Part shown: positions 26,701-34,724 of the stretch, piece by piece
How positions within the stretch are numbered: the first letter of the stretch is position 1
Layout: every line of letters begins with the position of its first letter
Assembly: GCF_026241205.1 (NCBI RefSeq)
Contig: NZ_JAPFQM010000006.1
Span: 496,001 to 560,000 of the forward strand
Source: Thermomicrobium sp. 4228-Ro
GTDB taxonomy: Bacteria; Chloroflexota; Chloroflexia; Thermomicrobiales; Thermomicrobiaceae
Direction: 5' to 3'
DNA length: 64,000 nt
The notes under the pieces: generated by a model
What the model saw: only the letters and a program-made list of their open reading frames with translations
Databases searched by the model: none
What the model was told of the DNA's origin: nothing
Made by a program: the position numbers and the translations under genes

Positions 26701-28312
26701 TGGCCGCACTGGTCGACGGCAGCAGCTTGGTCTCGTAGTCACATTCTGTCGGCGGCGTCCCCACGATCTCTATCACTTTCGGTTCCCTGAGCGTCTCTTG
26801 CAGGGTGAAAGCCACACCATGGTTCCTCGTCACTGGAGTCGGCGGGTGATCCAACGGCATGTGAATGCCGTCGTCTTTTCCCGTTTCTTCCGAGCTTTCC
26901 CTGAACGCTTCCGTAACGTCGAGGCGATGGTCGGTGAGCGATGGGATCCTGGCGAGCTGTGCGGCCAGCTTGGAGCCTTCATCACGGCCCACTTTCGCGA
27001 TCTGCTTGATGAGATACAGGCCGTGCTGCGGGATTGCCTTGACCAGGACTCGCCTGAAGTGGTGAATGCGGAGCAACTCCTCGCTGGTGTCAACGAGTCA
27101 GGTGGTGTGCTCGATCGTGCGCTGGCAGAGATCTGTGAGGATTACCGTGCAGTGCGTGGGCTGGAGGAACAGGCGCGGAACGAGCGGCGGTACAAAGATG
27201 CAGATTGGGCTCATCGACGTGCTGAGACTATCGCGCGAGAAGATGTCTTGTCCTTCCTCTCCCGCAAGGCAGTGATACCGAAGTACGGATTTCCTGTCGA
27301 TGTCGTCGAGCTAACAGTTCCAGATAGTTCGAAGGGAGTCGAATTGACGCGTGATCTCCGCTTCGCGATCAGCGAGTACGCGCCCGGGCAATCGGTCATC
27401 GCTAACAAGTGGAAGTGGGAGTCGGGCGGAGTGAAGATACTCCCAGCTCGCGCATTACCACGACGTCGTTTCCGCTATTGTGAACAGCACCGGAGCTACA
27501 TTGAGCGCGACTACAGCGACGAGGCTGAACTCCCGCCGTTGCCATGTGGTTGCACTGGGCACAAGGGGCAGTACGTACAACCCATCTTTGGCTTTTTTGT
27601 TCCGCGGGGCAGCGCGGAGCAAGCACGTGCACGACCGAGGCAAACGTTGCCCTTAGCGTTCTTCGTCGACCTCGGAGAGTCCAAGCCGAGCCACTATGAC
27701 GAGTATGGTGCTCCCGCGGTGATTCGTGTTGCAGCAGTCGAGCGGAGACCCGTTGTTGTCCTGAGTCAAGGAGTTCGGGCGCAAGGATTCAAGATTTGTC
27801 TACAATGCGGAACTGCAAGGGATGCACGCTCGAAGCAGCACCTCCGTCGCGATGGTAAGGAGTGCGACGGACAATTCGAACGCGTGATGCTCGGACATTC
27901 GTTTCTCACCGACGTTGTACGTGTCGATTTCCTCATTCCTTCCTCCGAAAGTGATCTCGTTGCCTTGAACCATGGCTTGGTTGCGGTGCTTGTGGCTGGG
28001 CTCAGTAGGGCCTTGGAAGTGCCTGTGGCAGAACTCGGCGGAGTACCAGTTTTCGCTTCGGGTTATCCTTCGGTCGTCTTGTTCGACGACGTTCCGGCTG
28101 GTGGTGGGCTCGTTGCCCGCCTTAAAGAGAAGACAGTTCTTGAACAAGTCCTCCGCTATGCATACGAACAAGTTGATGGCCGGTGTGGCTGTGGTCCTCA
28201 TGGTAGTTGCTATTCCTGTCTTCGGACGTTTGCCAATCAAGCGGTTCACGCTTTGCTACGAAGAGGGCTGGTGTTTGTATATCTCGAACAGGTTCGTAAG
28301 GGGTTGGTCTAG
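23786..28312 (+). CDS. Giant DEAD/DEAH helicase with DUF1998-type C-terminus (DruE / DrmA-DrmB-like)
   Basis: 1508 aa; the ATG follows GAGG at 7 bp. Superfamily 2 motifs: SHQEQALRRV (Q-like), Walker A ATGTGSGKTEAF at 109-120, YPMNALAFDQ (Ia), ITNYSMLEYLL, the DEVH box LVVDEVHTYSGVRGQELALL and CIATSATLF (III). Later come FELGVDLGDIDVVFL (V) and YTQRAGRTGRRQQLG (VI). Several Cys clusters interrupt the core: CRFCG, CPVCG with CSRGC, CLVC, and CDCCG with CPRYGCPG. The last ~250 residues carry the DUF1998 pattern, with VVLFDDVPAGGG and the terminal CGCG...CYSCLRTFANQ cluster. Such helicase-DUF1998 proteins include DruE of Druantia and, as separate subunits, DrmA plus DrmB of DISARM. With its 809-aa partner it forms a two-gene cassette resembling type III Druantia in layout. 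Exact system is unresolved. Confidence 0.88.
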   Translation: MHSGALWYLADRLRDQYQSFLETAFSFRDPVLRRSFADALRGLELVREPYVELSPRYHRSNPPRALFRELLGQDVLSALLTALHGERPLYSHQEQALRRVWSGNNVVVATGTGSGKTEAFLLPILLSLYEEWCRGTLGPGVRALILYPMNALAFDQRARLAEIARVLKEEESPFHFTFGQYTGHTPEDERDKGRAAMDWEEERTPHTILENGRVVHGELVFRREMRATPPHILITNYSMLEYLLIRPTDSPLFDGEAARHWRFLVVDEVHTYSGVRGQELALLLRRLKVRLRQAGNRNRLFCIATSATLFTGQEAKQQAAQFAERLFGEPFSPDDIILGQRADLSEIFPREDLGELGEHVSRLTSALQGGPRPLDTVAHEVFPEEVERQRAEAQLLRLLSRLGERPGRDGQSLLSTLRLHIFVRGLEGAFVRYVPGLQVTLSDQSDESAKCFELALCRFCGQHYLVGQVSGDRFIAANRDYSSVGYRIDYLLPLDSDEVDRKPNIWLCPVCGALSKSARCSRGCEGETIPVYFEEEAHDRDSGELKYCLVCNVAASDPVRELVYGGEWVQAVIATTILDLLPKGRRKMLAFADGRQDAAYFAVRLDEWASQLALRRGIVQALKSLTNGEDRDGLSLRELHEDLLALLPQLFDDPAHRTHRERRKELWKLLLQELRSSEENGSLESAAIAFWRLGWPWFRGLPESILAKLLQLEYQRAVEVAEFLLLSLIRSDSLAIELLDPNTRLANDLPMNRRYVRIGSPDADKTVVSWDGVERGSPNRRVDYLVRFLRRQNPSLSVQEARAKAGEVLQSFWEWMRREEEGLREQDKILIRDPGKGFQLNPLWLRLARRDEQSFYRCDCCGRPSALLGAGPCPRYGCPGTLQPASPSKGESRFYRELYESFSGESRRFLVEEHTAQLTTQKAQEYQLRFSRGDLHVLSCSTTFELGVDLGDIDVVFLRNVPPEPFNYTQRAGRTGRRQQLGLVVTFCRRRPHDLYHFRFPERLLQGESHTMVPRHWSRRVIQRHVNAVVFSRFFRAFPERFRNVEAMVGERWDPGELCGQLGAFITAHFRDLLDEIQAVLRDCLDQDSPEVVNAEQLLAGVNESGGVLDRALAEICEDYRAVRGLEEQARNERRYKDADWAHRRAETIAREDVLSFLSRKAVIPKYGFPVDVVELTVPDSSKGVELTRDLRFAISEYAPGQSVIANKWKWESGGVKILPARALPRRRFRYCEQHRSYIERDYSDEAELPPLPCGCTGHKGQYVQPIFGFFVPRGSAEQARARPRQTLPLAFFVDLGESKPSHYDEYGAPAVIRVAAVERRPVVVLSQGVRAQGFKICLQCGTARDARSKQHLRRDGKECDGQFERVMLGHSFLTDVVRVDFLIPSSESDLVALNHGLVAVLVAGLSRALEVPVAELGGVPVFASGYPSVVLFDDVPAGGGLVARLKEKTVLEQVLRYAYEQVDGRCGCGPHGSCYSCLRTFANQAVHALLRRGLVFVYLEQVRKGLV

Positions 28313-28868
28313 CTAGCATGTGAGCGTCATGTTGGGATGGTTTGTTGCGGCTCGTTGTGATGACGTGCGTCGTTGGGCTCTGGGCTGGCACTACCGGTGT
28401 GCTATCGTGACCTGACAGTGATCGACTGAGGCGCGTCTGGTGACAAGGCACATACAGCCTCTCAACGCGTGCGCGATCATTCATGAGGAGATTGTGGCGG
28501 TATCCGTCTCGAGTGTGAGCGAATCATGTCGACACCGCTACGAGGCCGGTATTGAGTAGGAGTGCAATGGGCCCTGTTGGTGTCCCTGTTGTCGACAGTA
28601 TGGCCGGAAGCGAGCAGGATGAATGGCGTTCCGTTGTGGGGGACTGTATCGTGCAACGAGTGGGCCCGACAGTGGGATGCTAGCGTACGTGCTCGCGGCG
28701 ATGGCGAGTCCGCGCATGATCGTTGGCGAGCTGCAAAGCGAAAGACTCGGTCTACCGATCGTTGCGTTTCGGCAAGAAGCTGACTCCGCGGATTCAGATG
28801 GAGATGACGGCTGCAGTCCCGCTGGTTCGGTCGACAGACGACAAAAGCGGCCGTGAAAATGACGCTTG
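28313..28868. other. Right boundary of the AT-richer island, no gene supported
   Basis: 556 bases between the helicase stop and the PRC-barrel gene. GC content rises toward the right end. Short open frames here have no protein-like character or ribosome binding sites. I see no tRNA or clear attachment repeat. Confidence 0.4.
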
Positions 28869-29564
28869 TCAGTGCCGACCCCGCCGCGCCGTAGCGGCGT
28901 CGACCGAGAGGCGCACCTCGTCTTCGGTGACGCTGGCGATCCAGGCTGCCGGGATGTGCAGGTGCTCGCCACCGAAGAGCCCAGGGTCGACGGCCAGGCT
29001 GACGATCTCGCCGTCCTCGTTGAGGTGCACGTGCTCGACCTTGCCGAGCCGCGTGCCGTCGCTCGCGACGACCACCGTCCCACGGTCGATCCGGACCGCT
29101 TCCGGCGGGAGGTTGCTCGCTGTTTCGACCGGTTCGGCCACCGGCGGTGGTGAACTCGGCAAGGTGCCACCGGTCGGATCGAAGGGCGCGATCCGCGGTT
29201 CGGGGATCGTCGGGCCGCTGGTCGGTACACCCCAGACGAACGGCACGGTGCCGAGCCCGCCTCCGCTCGGCCAGACGTAGGGAACCGTTGCGGCTTCTTC
29301 GGCGGTGAGACGGACGAACTCGGCCTCGACGAACTGCGGGAGCTCGTCAGCCTGCTCGGCGTCGAGGGAGAGCCAGACCGTCCCGTCCGGTGCGACGGCT
29401 TCGATCAAGGCCCGATCGACGATCCGGTCCTCGGTCAGGAGGAATCCGCGGTGGACGATGATCGCTTGTACCTCCCGCGTTTCTGGATCGAGGACGAGCT
29501 GGTCGACCGTGCCGATCCGCTTCCCGTCACGGCTCATCACCGGGCGGCCGAGTTCGATATGCAT
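28869..29564 (-). CDS. Tandem PRC-barrel domain protein
   Basis: 231 aa from the ATG at 29564 behind GGGAGGAG. Two PRC-barrel domains flank a proline-rich linker. The first covers about residues 5-75 (VMSRDGKRIGTVDQLVLDP and IIVHRGFLLTEDRIV). The second covers about 150-220 (VVASDGTRLGKVEHVHLNEDG and IPAAWIASVTEDEVRL). PRC barrels mediate protein-protein or RNA contacts and are often stress-related in thermophiles. It diverges from the fur-type gene across 133 bp. No specific partner is indicated. Confidence 0.85.
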   Translation of the reverse strand: MHIELGRPVMSRDGKRIGTVDQLVLDPETREVQAIIVHRGFLLTEDRIVDRALIEAVAPDGTVWLSLDAEQADELPQFVEAEFVRLTAEEAATVPYVWPSGGGLGTVPFVWGVPTSGPTIPEPRIAPFDPTGGTLPSSPPPVAEPVETASNLPPEAVRIDRGTVVVASDGTRLGKVEHVHLNEDGEIVSLAVDPGLFGGEHLHIPAAWIASVTEDEVRLSVDAATARRGRH

Positions 29565-29672
29565 CGCGACTCCTCCCTCGAGCTCATCGGATGTTCTCGT
29601 CCTTGAGAGGATAACCGGTGCAAGACACGACGAAAAGAGCGAGCGGCGGACGCGTCGGACGCTGACAGGCGC

Positions 29673-29678
29673 TATACT
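29673..29678 (+). promoter_or_regulatory. Candidate -10 (TATACT) for the Fur-family regulator gene
   Basis: TATACT ends 19 bp before the ATG at 29698, which would give a very short leader. No clean -35 is present at 17 bp, so an activator or a relaxed sigma site would be needed. Confidence 0.35.
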
Positions 29679-29697
29679 GGGGCGAGCGAGGGTGCGC

Positions 29698-30138
29698 ATG
29701 CGGAGGCTCGAGACGATCCTCGAAGCGATGCACGAGCGAGGCTGGCGGGTGACCGGACCGCGCCGGGTGATCGTGGAATGTATCCTGACGCAGCGCGAGC
29801 CGTTCTCGGCGGAGGAAATCTACCGGACGCTGCGGCGCCGGCAGCCGACCATCGGGCGCGCGACGGTTTTCCGTACCCTCGACCTCTTGGCCGAGCTCGG
29901 CGTCGTCGAGCGAGTCCACCATCCCTCCGGTGTGCATCGCTACGTGGTCAGCGGCGACGGGCACCGGCATCACGTGGTCTGTATCCGCTGCGGTGCGGTG
30001 GCCGAGTTCGCGGGCTGCAACCTAGAGCCGCTGTTGACCCATGTCGCCGACCAGACGCGCTTCCGGATTCTCGACCACTGGCTCGAGCTGAGTGGCCTCT
30101 GCCAGACCTGCCAACGAGACGCGCGCGCTGCCTCCTGA
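29698..30138 (+). CDS. zur: Fur-family metal regulator, probably Zur
   Basis: 146 aa from the ATG at 29698. The N-terminal winged helix reads GWRVTGPRRVIVECILTQREPFSAEEIY, and the recognition helix region is IGRATVFRTLDLLAELGVV. The dimerisation domain has GHRHHVVCIRCGAVAEF and the terminal LCQTCQR, giving the two CxxC structural zinc motifs. A zinc/manganese-type ABC transporter operon follows 134 bp downstream, with a Fur-type palindrome between them, which makes Zur the best call. The histidine-rich loop in the transporter's binding protein favours zinc over manganese. Mur or PerR roles cannot be excluded from sequence. Confidence 0.82.
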   Translation: MRRLETILEAMHERGWRVTGPRRVIVECILTQREPFSAEEIYRTLRRRQPTIGRATVFRTLDLLAELGVVERVHHPSGVHRYVVSGDGHRHHVVCIRCGAVAEFAGCNLEPLLTHVADQTRFRILDHWLELSGLCQTCQRDARAAS

Positions 30139-30191
30139 TGCGTTCCCTGGCTGCGGACTGGCACTCCGCACGGGGGTCTTGTGCGTGTAAT

Positions 30192-30206
30192 TGATACGCT
30201 GTATCA
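30192..30206 (+). promoter_or_regulatory. Fur/Zur-type operator palindrome TGATAC-N3-GTATCA
   Basis: A perfect 6-3-6 inverted repeat located 66 bp before the znuA-type start at 30273. A further half-site, GTATCATGAG, lies at 30251. Fur-family proteins bind palindromes of this style (Mur and Zur boxes are close variants). The same 6-3-6 core with one mismatch recurs at 32956. Confidence 0.7.
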
Positions 30207-30272
30207 TGTGCTGCGTGGCGTGCGTCGGCCTGCCTTGCCGGTGAGACGACGTATCATGAGGGTGGAGGGTAG

Positions 30273-31247
30273 ATGATGCCGGTTCGTCGACTGCTCCTGG
30301 TGGGGTTCCTCGTCGGTGCGCTCGCGGCCTGTCGCGGCGCGGGGATGCCGACTGCATCACCGGAAAGCTCGGTCGCGCCGGCTGGCACGCCGGCTCCGTC
30401 GAGTGCGCGGCGTGTCGTCGTGGTCGCGAGCCTCCCGATCTTCGCTACCATGGTCGAAGCAGTCGGTGGTGACCTGGTCGAGGTGAGTGCTGTGCTGCCA
30501 CCAGGGACTGACCCGCATACCTACCAACCGACTCCACGCGATGTGGCCAAGCTCGCGGAAGCTGATCTCGTCGTCTACAATGGCGGTGAGCTGGATCCCT
30601 GGATGGAACGGCAGCTGGAAGCGGTCGGGAGTCGTGCGCGGGTGGTCGTCCTGTCGGAGGGGTTGGAACCCCCGCCTGGTGTGGTCGAGGAAGAGGAGCA
30701 CGTCGGCGAAGCGCCGACCGCGGAGCACGAGCACGGTGTGAATCCGCACTTCTGGCTGGACCCGGATTTCGGCATCGTGTACGTCCAGCGGATCGCCGAT
30801 GGGCTCGCGCAGGTCGATCCGGCGCACGCGGTGACGTACCGTGCCAATGCCGAGCGCTACACGAGCGAGATCCGTACCTTCGACGCCTGGGCCAAGGAGC
30901 AGATCGCGACGATCCCACCGGAGCGCCGCAAGCTGGTGACATTTCACGACGCATTTCCCCACTTCGCCGCACACTATGGCTTGGAGCTGGTCGGTGTGGT
31001 CGTCCTGAGTCCGGGGCGCGAGCCTTCCCCGCAGGAGATCGCCCAGCTCGTGGAGCGGATCCGTCGGGAGGGGGTACCGGCCATCTTCGTCGAGCCGCAG
31101 TTCAATCCCAAGCTGGCACAGACGATCGCACGGGAGGCGGGGGTCCGCGTCCTCGAGCTGTACAGCGATGCGGCGCCACCGGGGATGGACTATGTGGGGT
31201 TGATGCGCCAGAACGTGACCAACGTGGTCGAAGGGTTGCGTGGATGA
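30273..31247 (+). CDS. znuA: Metal ABC transporter substrate-binding lipoprotein (ZnuA-like)
   Basis: 324 aa. The lipoprotein signal peptide has the lipobox LAAC near residues 17-20. Metal ligands follow the cluster A-I pattern: His in PPGTDPHTYQPTPRD, His in NPHFWLDP, His in LVTFHDAFPHFAAHYG, and an acidic ligand near the C-terminus (LYSDAAPPG). An acidic/His loop (VVEEEEHVGEAPTAEHEHG) between strands is typical of zinc-specific members. Its stop overlaps the ATPase start (ATGA). It should capture zinc outside the membrane and hand it to the permease at 32052. Confidence 0.92.
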   Translation: MMPVRRLLLVGFLVGALAACRGAGMPTASPESSVAPAGTPAPSSARRVVVVASLPIFATMVEAVGGDLVEVSAVLPPGTDPHTYQPTPRDVAKLAEADLVVYNGGELDPWMERQLEAVGSRARVVVLSEGLEPPPGVVEEEEHVGEAPTAEHEHGVNPHFWLDPDFGIVYVQRIADGLAQVDPAHAVTYRANAERYTSEIRTFDAWAKEQIATIPPERRKLVTFHDAFPHFAAHYGLELVGVVVLSPGREPSPQEIAQLVERIRREGVPAIFVEPQFNPKLAQTIAREAGVRVLELYSDAAPPGMDYVGLMRQNVTNVVEGLRG

Positions 31248-32068
31248 TGGGTGGAACGGTCACGCTGGACGCGGCAGCGCGGGTGACCACGACGCCGGTG
31301 ATTCACGTGGAGAACCTCACTACCGGATACCGGCGCGGCGAGCCGGTCCTGCGCGACGTCACGTTTCAGGTGGAGCGTGGTGCGCTGGTGGGCGTACTCG
31401 GCCCGAACGGGAGCGGGAAATCGACACTCTTCCGTTCGCTGCTCGGTCTCCTGCCGCCCTGGCAGGGGCGCGTCTTGATCGATGGCCGACCGGCCCGGCC
31501 GAACCCAGACGTCGCCTACATCCCGCAACGCGAGACGATCGACTGGGACTTCCCCGTCACGGTACTCGACGTGACGCTGATGGGCCGGTATCCGCGCCTG
31601 GGGTTCTTGCGTTGGCCTGGAAAGCTCGATCGGGAGCTGGCACTGTGGGCGCTCGAACAGGTGGGGATGGTCGATTTCCGTGACCGGCTGATCGCCGAGC
31701 TTTCCGGTGGTCAGCGCCAGCGTGTCTTCCTGGCTCGCGCGCTGGCTCAAGAGCCCGACCTGTTTTTGCTCGACGAACCGGTGAGCGGGGTCGATGCACC
31801 GACGCAGCACTTCGTGTTCGAGCTCCTGGAGCGGCTCTGCCGGCAGGGGAAGACGGCACTGGTCGCGACTCACGACCTCTCGTGCGTGGCGCAGCGATTC
31901 GACCGGGTGCTCCTCCTCAATCGGGAGGTGATCGCGTACGGACCACCGCAGGAGGTGTTCACCGAAACGCTCCTCAACCGGACGTTCCAGTCGCACCTCT
32001 TGCTCCTGCGCTACGGAGACCGGGTGATCGTGGTCGAGAGCGAGGACGGGGATGAGCGGAGTTGTTGA
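31244..32068 (+). CDS. znuC: Metal ABC transporter ATP-binding protein (ZnuC-like)
   Basis: 274 aa. Walker A is GPNGSGKSTLFRSLLG, the Q-loop is YIPQRETIDWDFPVTV, the signature is LSGGQRQRVFLARALAQEP, Walker B is LFLLDEPVSGVDAP and the switch His follows in LVATHDLS. The 'RETIDWDFP' Q-loop phrase is typical of Mn/Zn chelate-type ATPases. It overlaps the binding-protein gene by 4 bp and the permease gene by 17 bp, indicating tight coupling in one operon. Confidence 0.93.
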   Translation: MMGGTVTLDAAARVTTTPVIHVENLTTGYRRGEPVLRDVTFQVERGALVGVLGPNGSGKSTLFRSLLGLLPPWQGRVLIDGRPARPNPDVAYIPQRETIDWDFPVTVLDVTLMGRYPRLGFLRWPGKLDRELALWALEQVGMVDFRDRLIAELSGGQRQRVFLARALAQEPDLFLLDEPVSGVDAPTQHFVFELLERLCRQGKTALVATHDLSCVAQRFDRVLLLNREVIAYGPPQEVFTETLLNRTFQSHLLLLRYGDRVIVVESEDGDERSC

Positions 32069-32909
32069 TCTCCTGCTCGAGCCGCTGCGCTACGGCTTCC
32101 TGCTCCGCGCGTTGGTAGCAGCACTCCTGGTCGGCGCGATCTGTGCGCTAGTCGGGAGCTACGTGGTCCTCAAAGGTCTCGCCTTCATCGGCGATGCGCT
32201 GGCTCATGTGGCCTTCACCGGTATCGTCGTCGCCTTTCTGGCTGGGTTCAGCTTCTACGTCGGGGCGCTGGCAGCAGCGGTCGCAGCCGGGCTCGGCATC
32301 GGTTGGGTGACGCGGCGGATCGGACTGAGTACCGATACGGCGATCGGGATCGTCTTCAGTGGGGTATTCGCCCTGGGCGTCGTCCTCATGGCGATCGGTA
32401 TCCGCACCTACACGGTCGACCTCTTCAGCTATGTCTTCGGCGACATCCTGGCGGTGCGGGCGCGCGATCTGTGGATGATCGGGACAGCAGGGGCGTTGGT
32501 GCTCACCGTCATGGTCGTGTTTTATAAGGAACTCCTGTTCGCCCACTTCGATCCGGTCGTGGCTGAGGCGGCGGGGCTGCCGGTGGGCGCCCTGCAACTG
32601 CTCCTCTTGCTGCTGCTCTCGATCACTGTCGTCGTCTCCGTGCAAGCGGTCGGTGTGGTGCTGGTACTGGCGATGCTCGTGACGCCCGCTGCGACGGCTG
32701 CACTGGTCGCGCGGCGCATGCCGAGCATGATGACGCTGGCGGTGCTGTTCGGTGCTGTCGCGGCGCTGGTGGGGTTCTACCTGAGCTACTACCTGAGCGT
32801 TCCCTCCGGCGGTGCGATCGTCCTGGTCGCGACCATGCTCTTCCTCCTGGTCGCAGCGATGGTGCGCGGGCGCGGTGCCTGGCGGCGGTTGATGGCCGCG
32901 CGGAGCTGA
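32052..32909 (+). CDS. znuB: Metal ABC transporter permease (ZnuB-like)
   Basis: 285 aa with about eight to nine membrane spans. Family phrases include [38 protein letters not shown], the region [20 protein letters not shown] (coupling helix) and [14 protein letters not shown]. It is the last gene of the operon. A second Fur-type palindrome lies 47 bp after its stop, ahead of the next gene. Confidence 0.92.
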   Translation: MSGVVDLLLEPLRYGFLLRALVAALLVGAICALVGSYVVLKGLAFIGDALAHVAFTGIVVAFLAGFSFYVGALAAAVAAGLGIGWVTRRIGLSTDTAIGIVFSGVFALGVVLMAIGIRTYTVDLFSYVFGDILAVRARDLWMIGTAGALVLTVMVVFYKELLFAHFDPVVAEAAGLPVGALQLLLLLLLSITVVVSVQAVGVVLVLAMLVTPAATAALVARRMPSMMTLAVLFGAVAALVGFYLSYYLSVPSGGAIVLVATMLFLLVAAMVRGRGAWRRLMAARS

Positions 32910-32955
32910 ATGGGGCGGCCGGTCATGCCGAAAAGAGGGTGCGTAGCGTACTCAG

Positions 32956-32970
32956 TGATACCTCGTATCG
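32956..32970 (+). promoter_or_regulatory. Second Fur/Zur-type palindrome TGATAC-N3-GTATCG
   Basis: It has the same 6-3-6 geometry as the site at 30192, with one mismatch in the last base. It lies 144 bp upstream of the DsrE-like gene at 33114 and suggests that gene shares the metal regulon. Confidence 0.55.
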
Positions 32971-33113
32971 ATATCGCATGGTCGACGGTTGTCGGAGGTA
33001 CCGGAACAGGTTGACGAGCTGTTGCGGCGACGTGGGCGCTCACCGACGCTTCGCGCGAGCGGTGATTCGGTGAGCCTTCGAGGCAGTGCGGTCGAGGAAG
33101 GAGGGGAAGCAGC

Positions 33114-33518
33114 ATGCGAGTCGCCTATGTCTTCGCGACGCCACGAGCGGCGAGCTACAAACTCGGTCAGATGATCCTGCCCCAGTTGGAGGCGGGAACG
33201 CACGGTGTCGAGGTGGTCGGGATGTTCTTCTTCGATGACAACGTCTTCGTCCTCCGTCGTGGGGATCCGATCGGCGAGCGACTGGCGCGGGTAGCCAAGG
33301 AGCGCGGCATCGTGCTCATGATGTGCGACATGTGCGCGCTGGAGCGACACCTGGCGGAGGGACAGCCACGCTGGTGCGACCCGGTGACGGGCCAGGGCCG
33401 GGCCGAGCCGGCCGACTGCCGGCCGGTCGATACGGTCGAGGGGGTGCAGGTCGGTTGCTTTCCCGATCTCTCTGCGGCACTGGCGCAGCATCCGCCGGAT
33501 CAGGTGATCACGCTGTGA
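33114..33518 (+). CDS. Small DsrE/SaoD-like cysteine-rich protein
   Basis: 134 aa; the ATG follows AGGAGGGG. A DsrE/TusD-like alpha/beta fold is suggested by MRVAYVFATPRAASYKLGQM and a second strand (VEVVGMFFFDDNVF). Cysteines are conserved-looking: LMMCDMCALER, RWCDP, ADCRP and VGCFPD. DsrE-fold proteins carry or transfer sulfur on Cys. This one sits alone between the zinc transporter operon and a converging membrane-protein gene, under a Fur-type palindrome. A sulfur-handling or metal-stress role is inferred from that context. Confidence 0.68.
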   Translation: MRVAYVFATPRAASYKLGQMILPQLEAGTHGVEVVGMFFFDDNVFVLRRGDPIGERLARVAKERGIVLMMCDMCALERHLAEGQPRWCDPVTGQGRAEPADCRPVDTVEGVQVGCFPDLSAALAQHPPDQVITL

Positions 33519-33580
33519 GAGTGCCGGGGCGCACTCCTCGCTGTCGTGCGCTTCCTTGCGAAAACGTCTGTGCTCGTGTG

Positions 33581-33976
33581 CTACAACCGCGAGCGCTGCT
33601 GTTCGAACCGGTAGACACCGGCCAGCACAGCGAGGGTGGCCACGACGTGCATGAGGATGAGGAGAAAACGGGTTCCGGGACGCTCGGTGGCAGCGAACGG
33701 TGGGACGAGGAGAACGACAAAGACGAGCGCTGCCAGAATGAGAAAGAGCAGGAAAGGGCGTTGTGTCCGGCGTCGTAGGAAGCTGTAGAAAGCCGTCCCG
33801 ACCAGGATCGGCACCACAGTCAGGACGACTACTTGGGGGAGCCCTACCTCGCTTTCCGTCTGGCCCGGCGGCTGGACGCGCAGCGAGACACCCACCGCAC
33901 GAGCGATGAGCCAGAGGAACGCGTTGATGATGGCTGCGATGACTGCAGCGAGCACACCGGAGCGCCAGATGAGCAT
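33581..33976 (-). CDS. Membrane protein, DUF6069-like
   Basis: 131 aa from the ATG at 33976 behind GAAGGGG. Four hydrophobic spans follow the pattern of DUF6069: an N-terminal span with INAFLWLIARAVGVSL, then PQVVVLTVVPILVGTAFY, LLFLILAALVFVVLLVPPF and a last helix LILMHVVATLAVLAGVY. The function of this family is unknown. It converges with the DsrE-like gene. Confidence 0.7.
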   Translation of the reverse strand: MLIWRSGVLAAVIAAIINAFLWLIARAVGVSLRVQPPGQTESEVGLPQVVVLTVVPILVGTAFYSFLRRRTQRPFLLFLILAALVFVVLLVPPFAATERPGTRFLLILMHVVATLAVLAGVYRFEQQRSRL

Positions 33977-34271
33977 ACCTCGACCCCTTCGCTCTCCCAC
34001 TTCACAGTGGCTACCGTACCTGTAGACATGCCCGAAGCTCCTTCGATATACAGAGTATCTCATGGTACACCGGGTGTCTGCGATGTCTACGGGAATACGG
34101 ATCTCGATTCAGTATTCTGTTGAGTGTCGTGAGCAAAAGAGAGGCATCCGATCGCCGTCTCGTCGGTCCTTGCACCGATGAGCAGGGTGGGCCTTCGTGG
34201 TTCGGGAATACCGGGCGGCTGCAGCTCCGTACGGTGCGTCGTCTGGGGCTCGGGGCGTGCGGTGGCTTCGC

Positions 34272-34724
34272 TCAGCGCGGCCGCTCGATCGGGTGTTGCG
34301 AGAGGTCATTCCAGCTGAGAAGTGCACCGTTGAGCGCTGCCTCGCGGCTCCGGGCAGCGTCCACTGACGAAAAGGCAGCGATCCCGTAGCCCATCGGCGA
34401 GCGGAGCGCCGGGCTGACCAGATACCAGGCACGTTCAGCGTTCAACCAGGCTTCGGTCTCGTAATCGTGGACCCACACCGCGACCCACTGGGGCGGCTGC
34501 TTCTCCCGGTAGCGCAAGAGGCAGCCGATGTCGTCGAACAAGACAGCGTCTCCTTTGGCTGCTGCGGCAGCCGCGGCGAAGCGAGGGTCGGAAATGATCA
34601 TCCCGCACTCGGCACAGGTATCTCGCCCGTAGCGGATGTCGGGCGGGGTGAGCTCGCCCCGCTTTCGACAGGCAGCTGCTGCGAGATGGGCGAGCGCGAG
34701 AGCGAGAAACGCGCGGCGGGTCAT
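34272..34724 (-). CDS. nosL: NosL copper chaperone lipoprotein
   Basis: 150 aa. The signal peptide ends in a lipobox (AAAAC near residue 19). The copper-binding motif TCAECGMIISDPRFA (C-x2-C-G-M) is the NosL hallmark, followed by LFDDIGCLLRYR and WVHDYETEAWLNAERAWYLV. NosL delivers Cu(I) for the CuZ site of nitrous-oxide reductase outside the membrane. The start overlaps the nosY stop by 4 bp, so it is the last gene of the nos operon. Confidence 0.92.
   Translation of the reverse strand: MTRRAFLALALAHLAAAACRKRGELTPPDIRYGRDTCAECGMIISDPRFAAAAAAAKGDAVLFDDIGCLLRYREKQPPQWVAVWVHDYETEAWLNAERAWYLVSPALRSPMGYGIAAFSSVDAARSREAALNGALLSWNDLSQHPIERPR

Noticed and set aside
28562-28856. Short plus-strand open frames after the helicase
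   Set aside because: They overlap each other in different frames, lack start signals and resemble no protein.
34021-34080. Third zinc-type operator at GATATACAGAGTATC
   Set aside because: The half-sites are two bases further apart than the 6-3-6 sites, so I do not count it.
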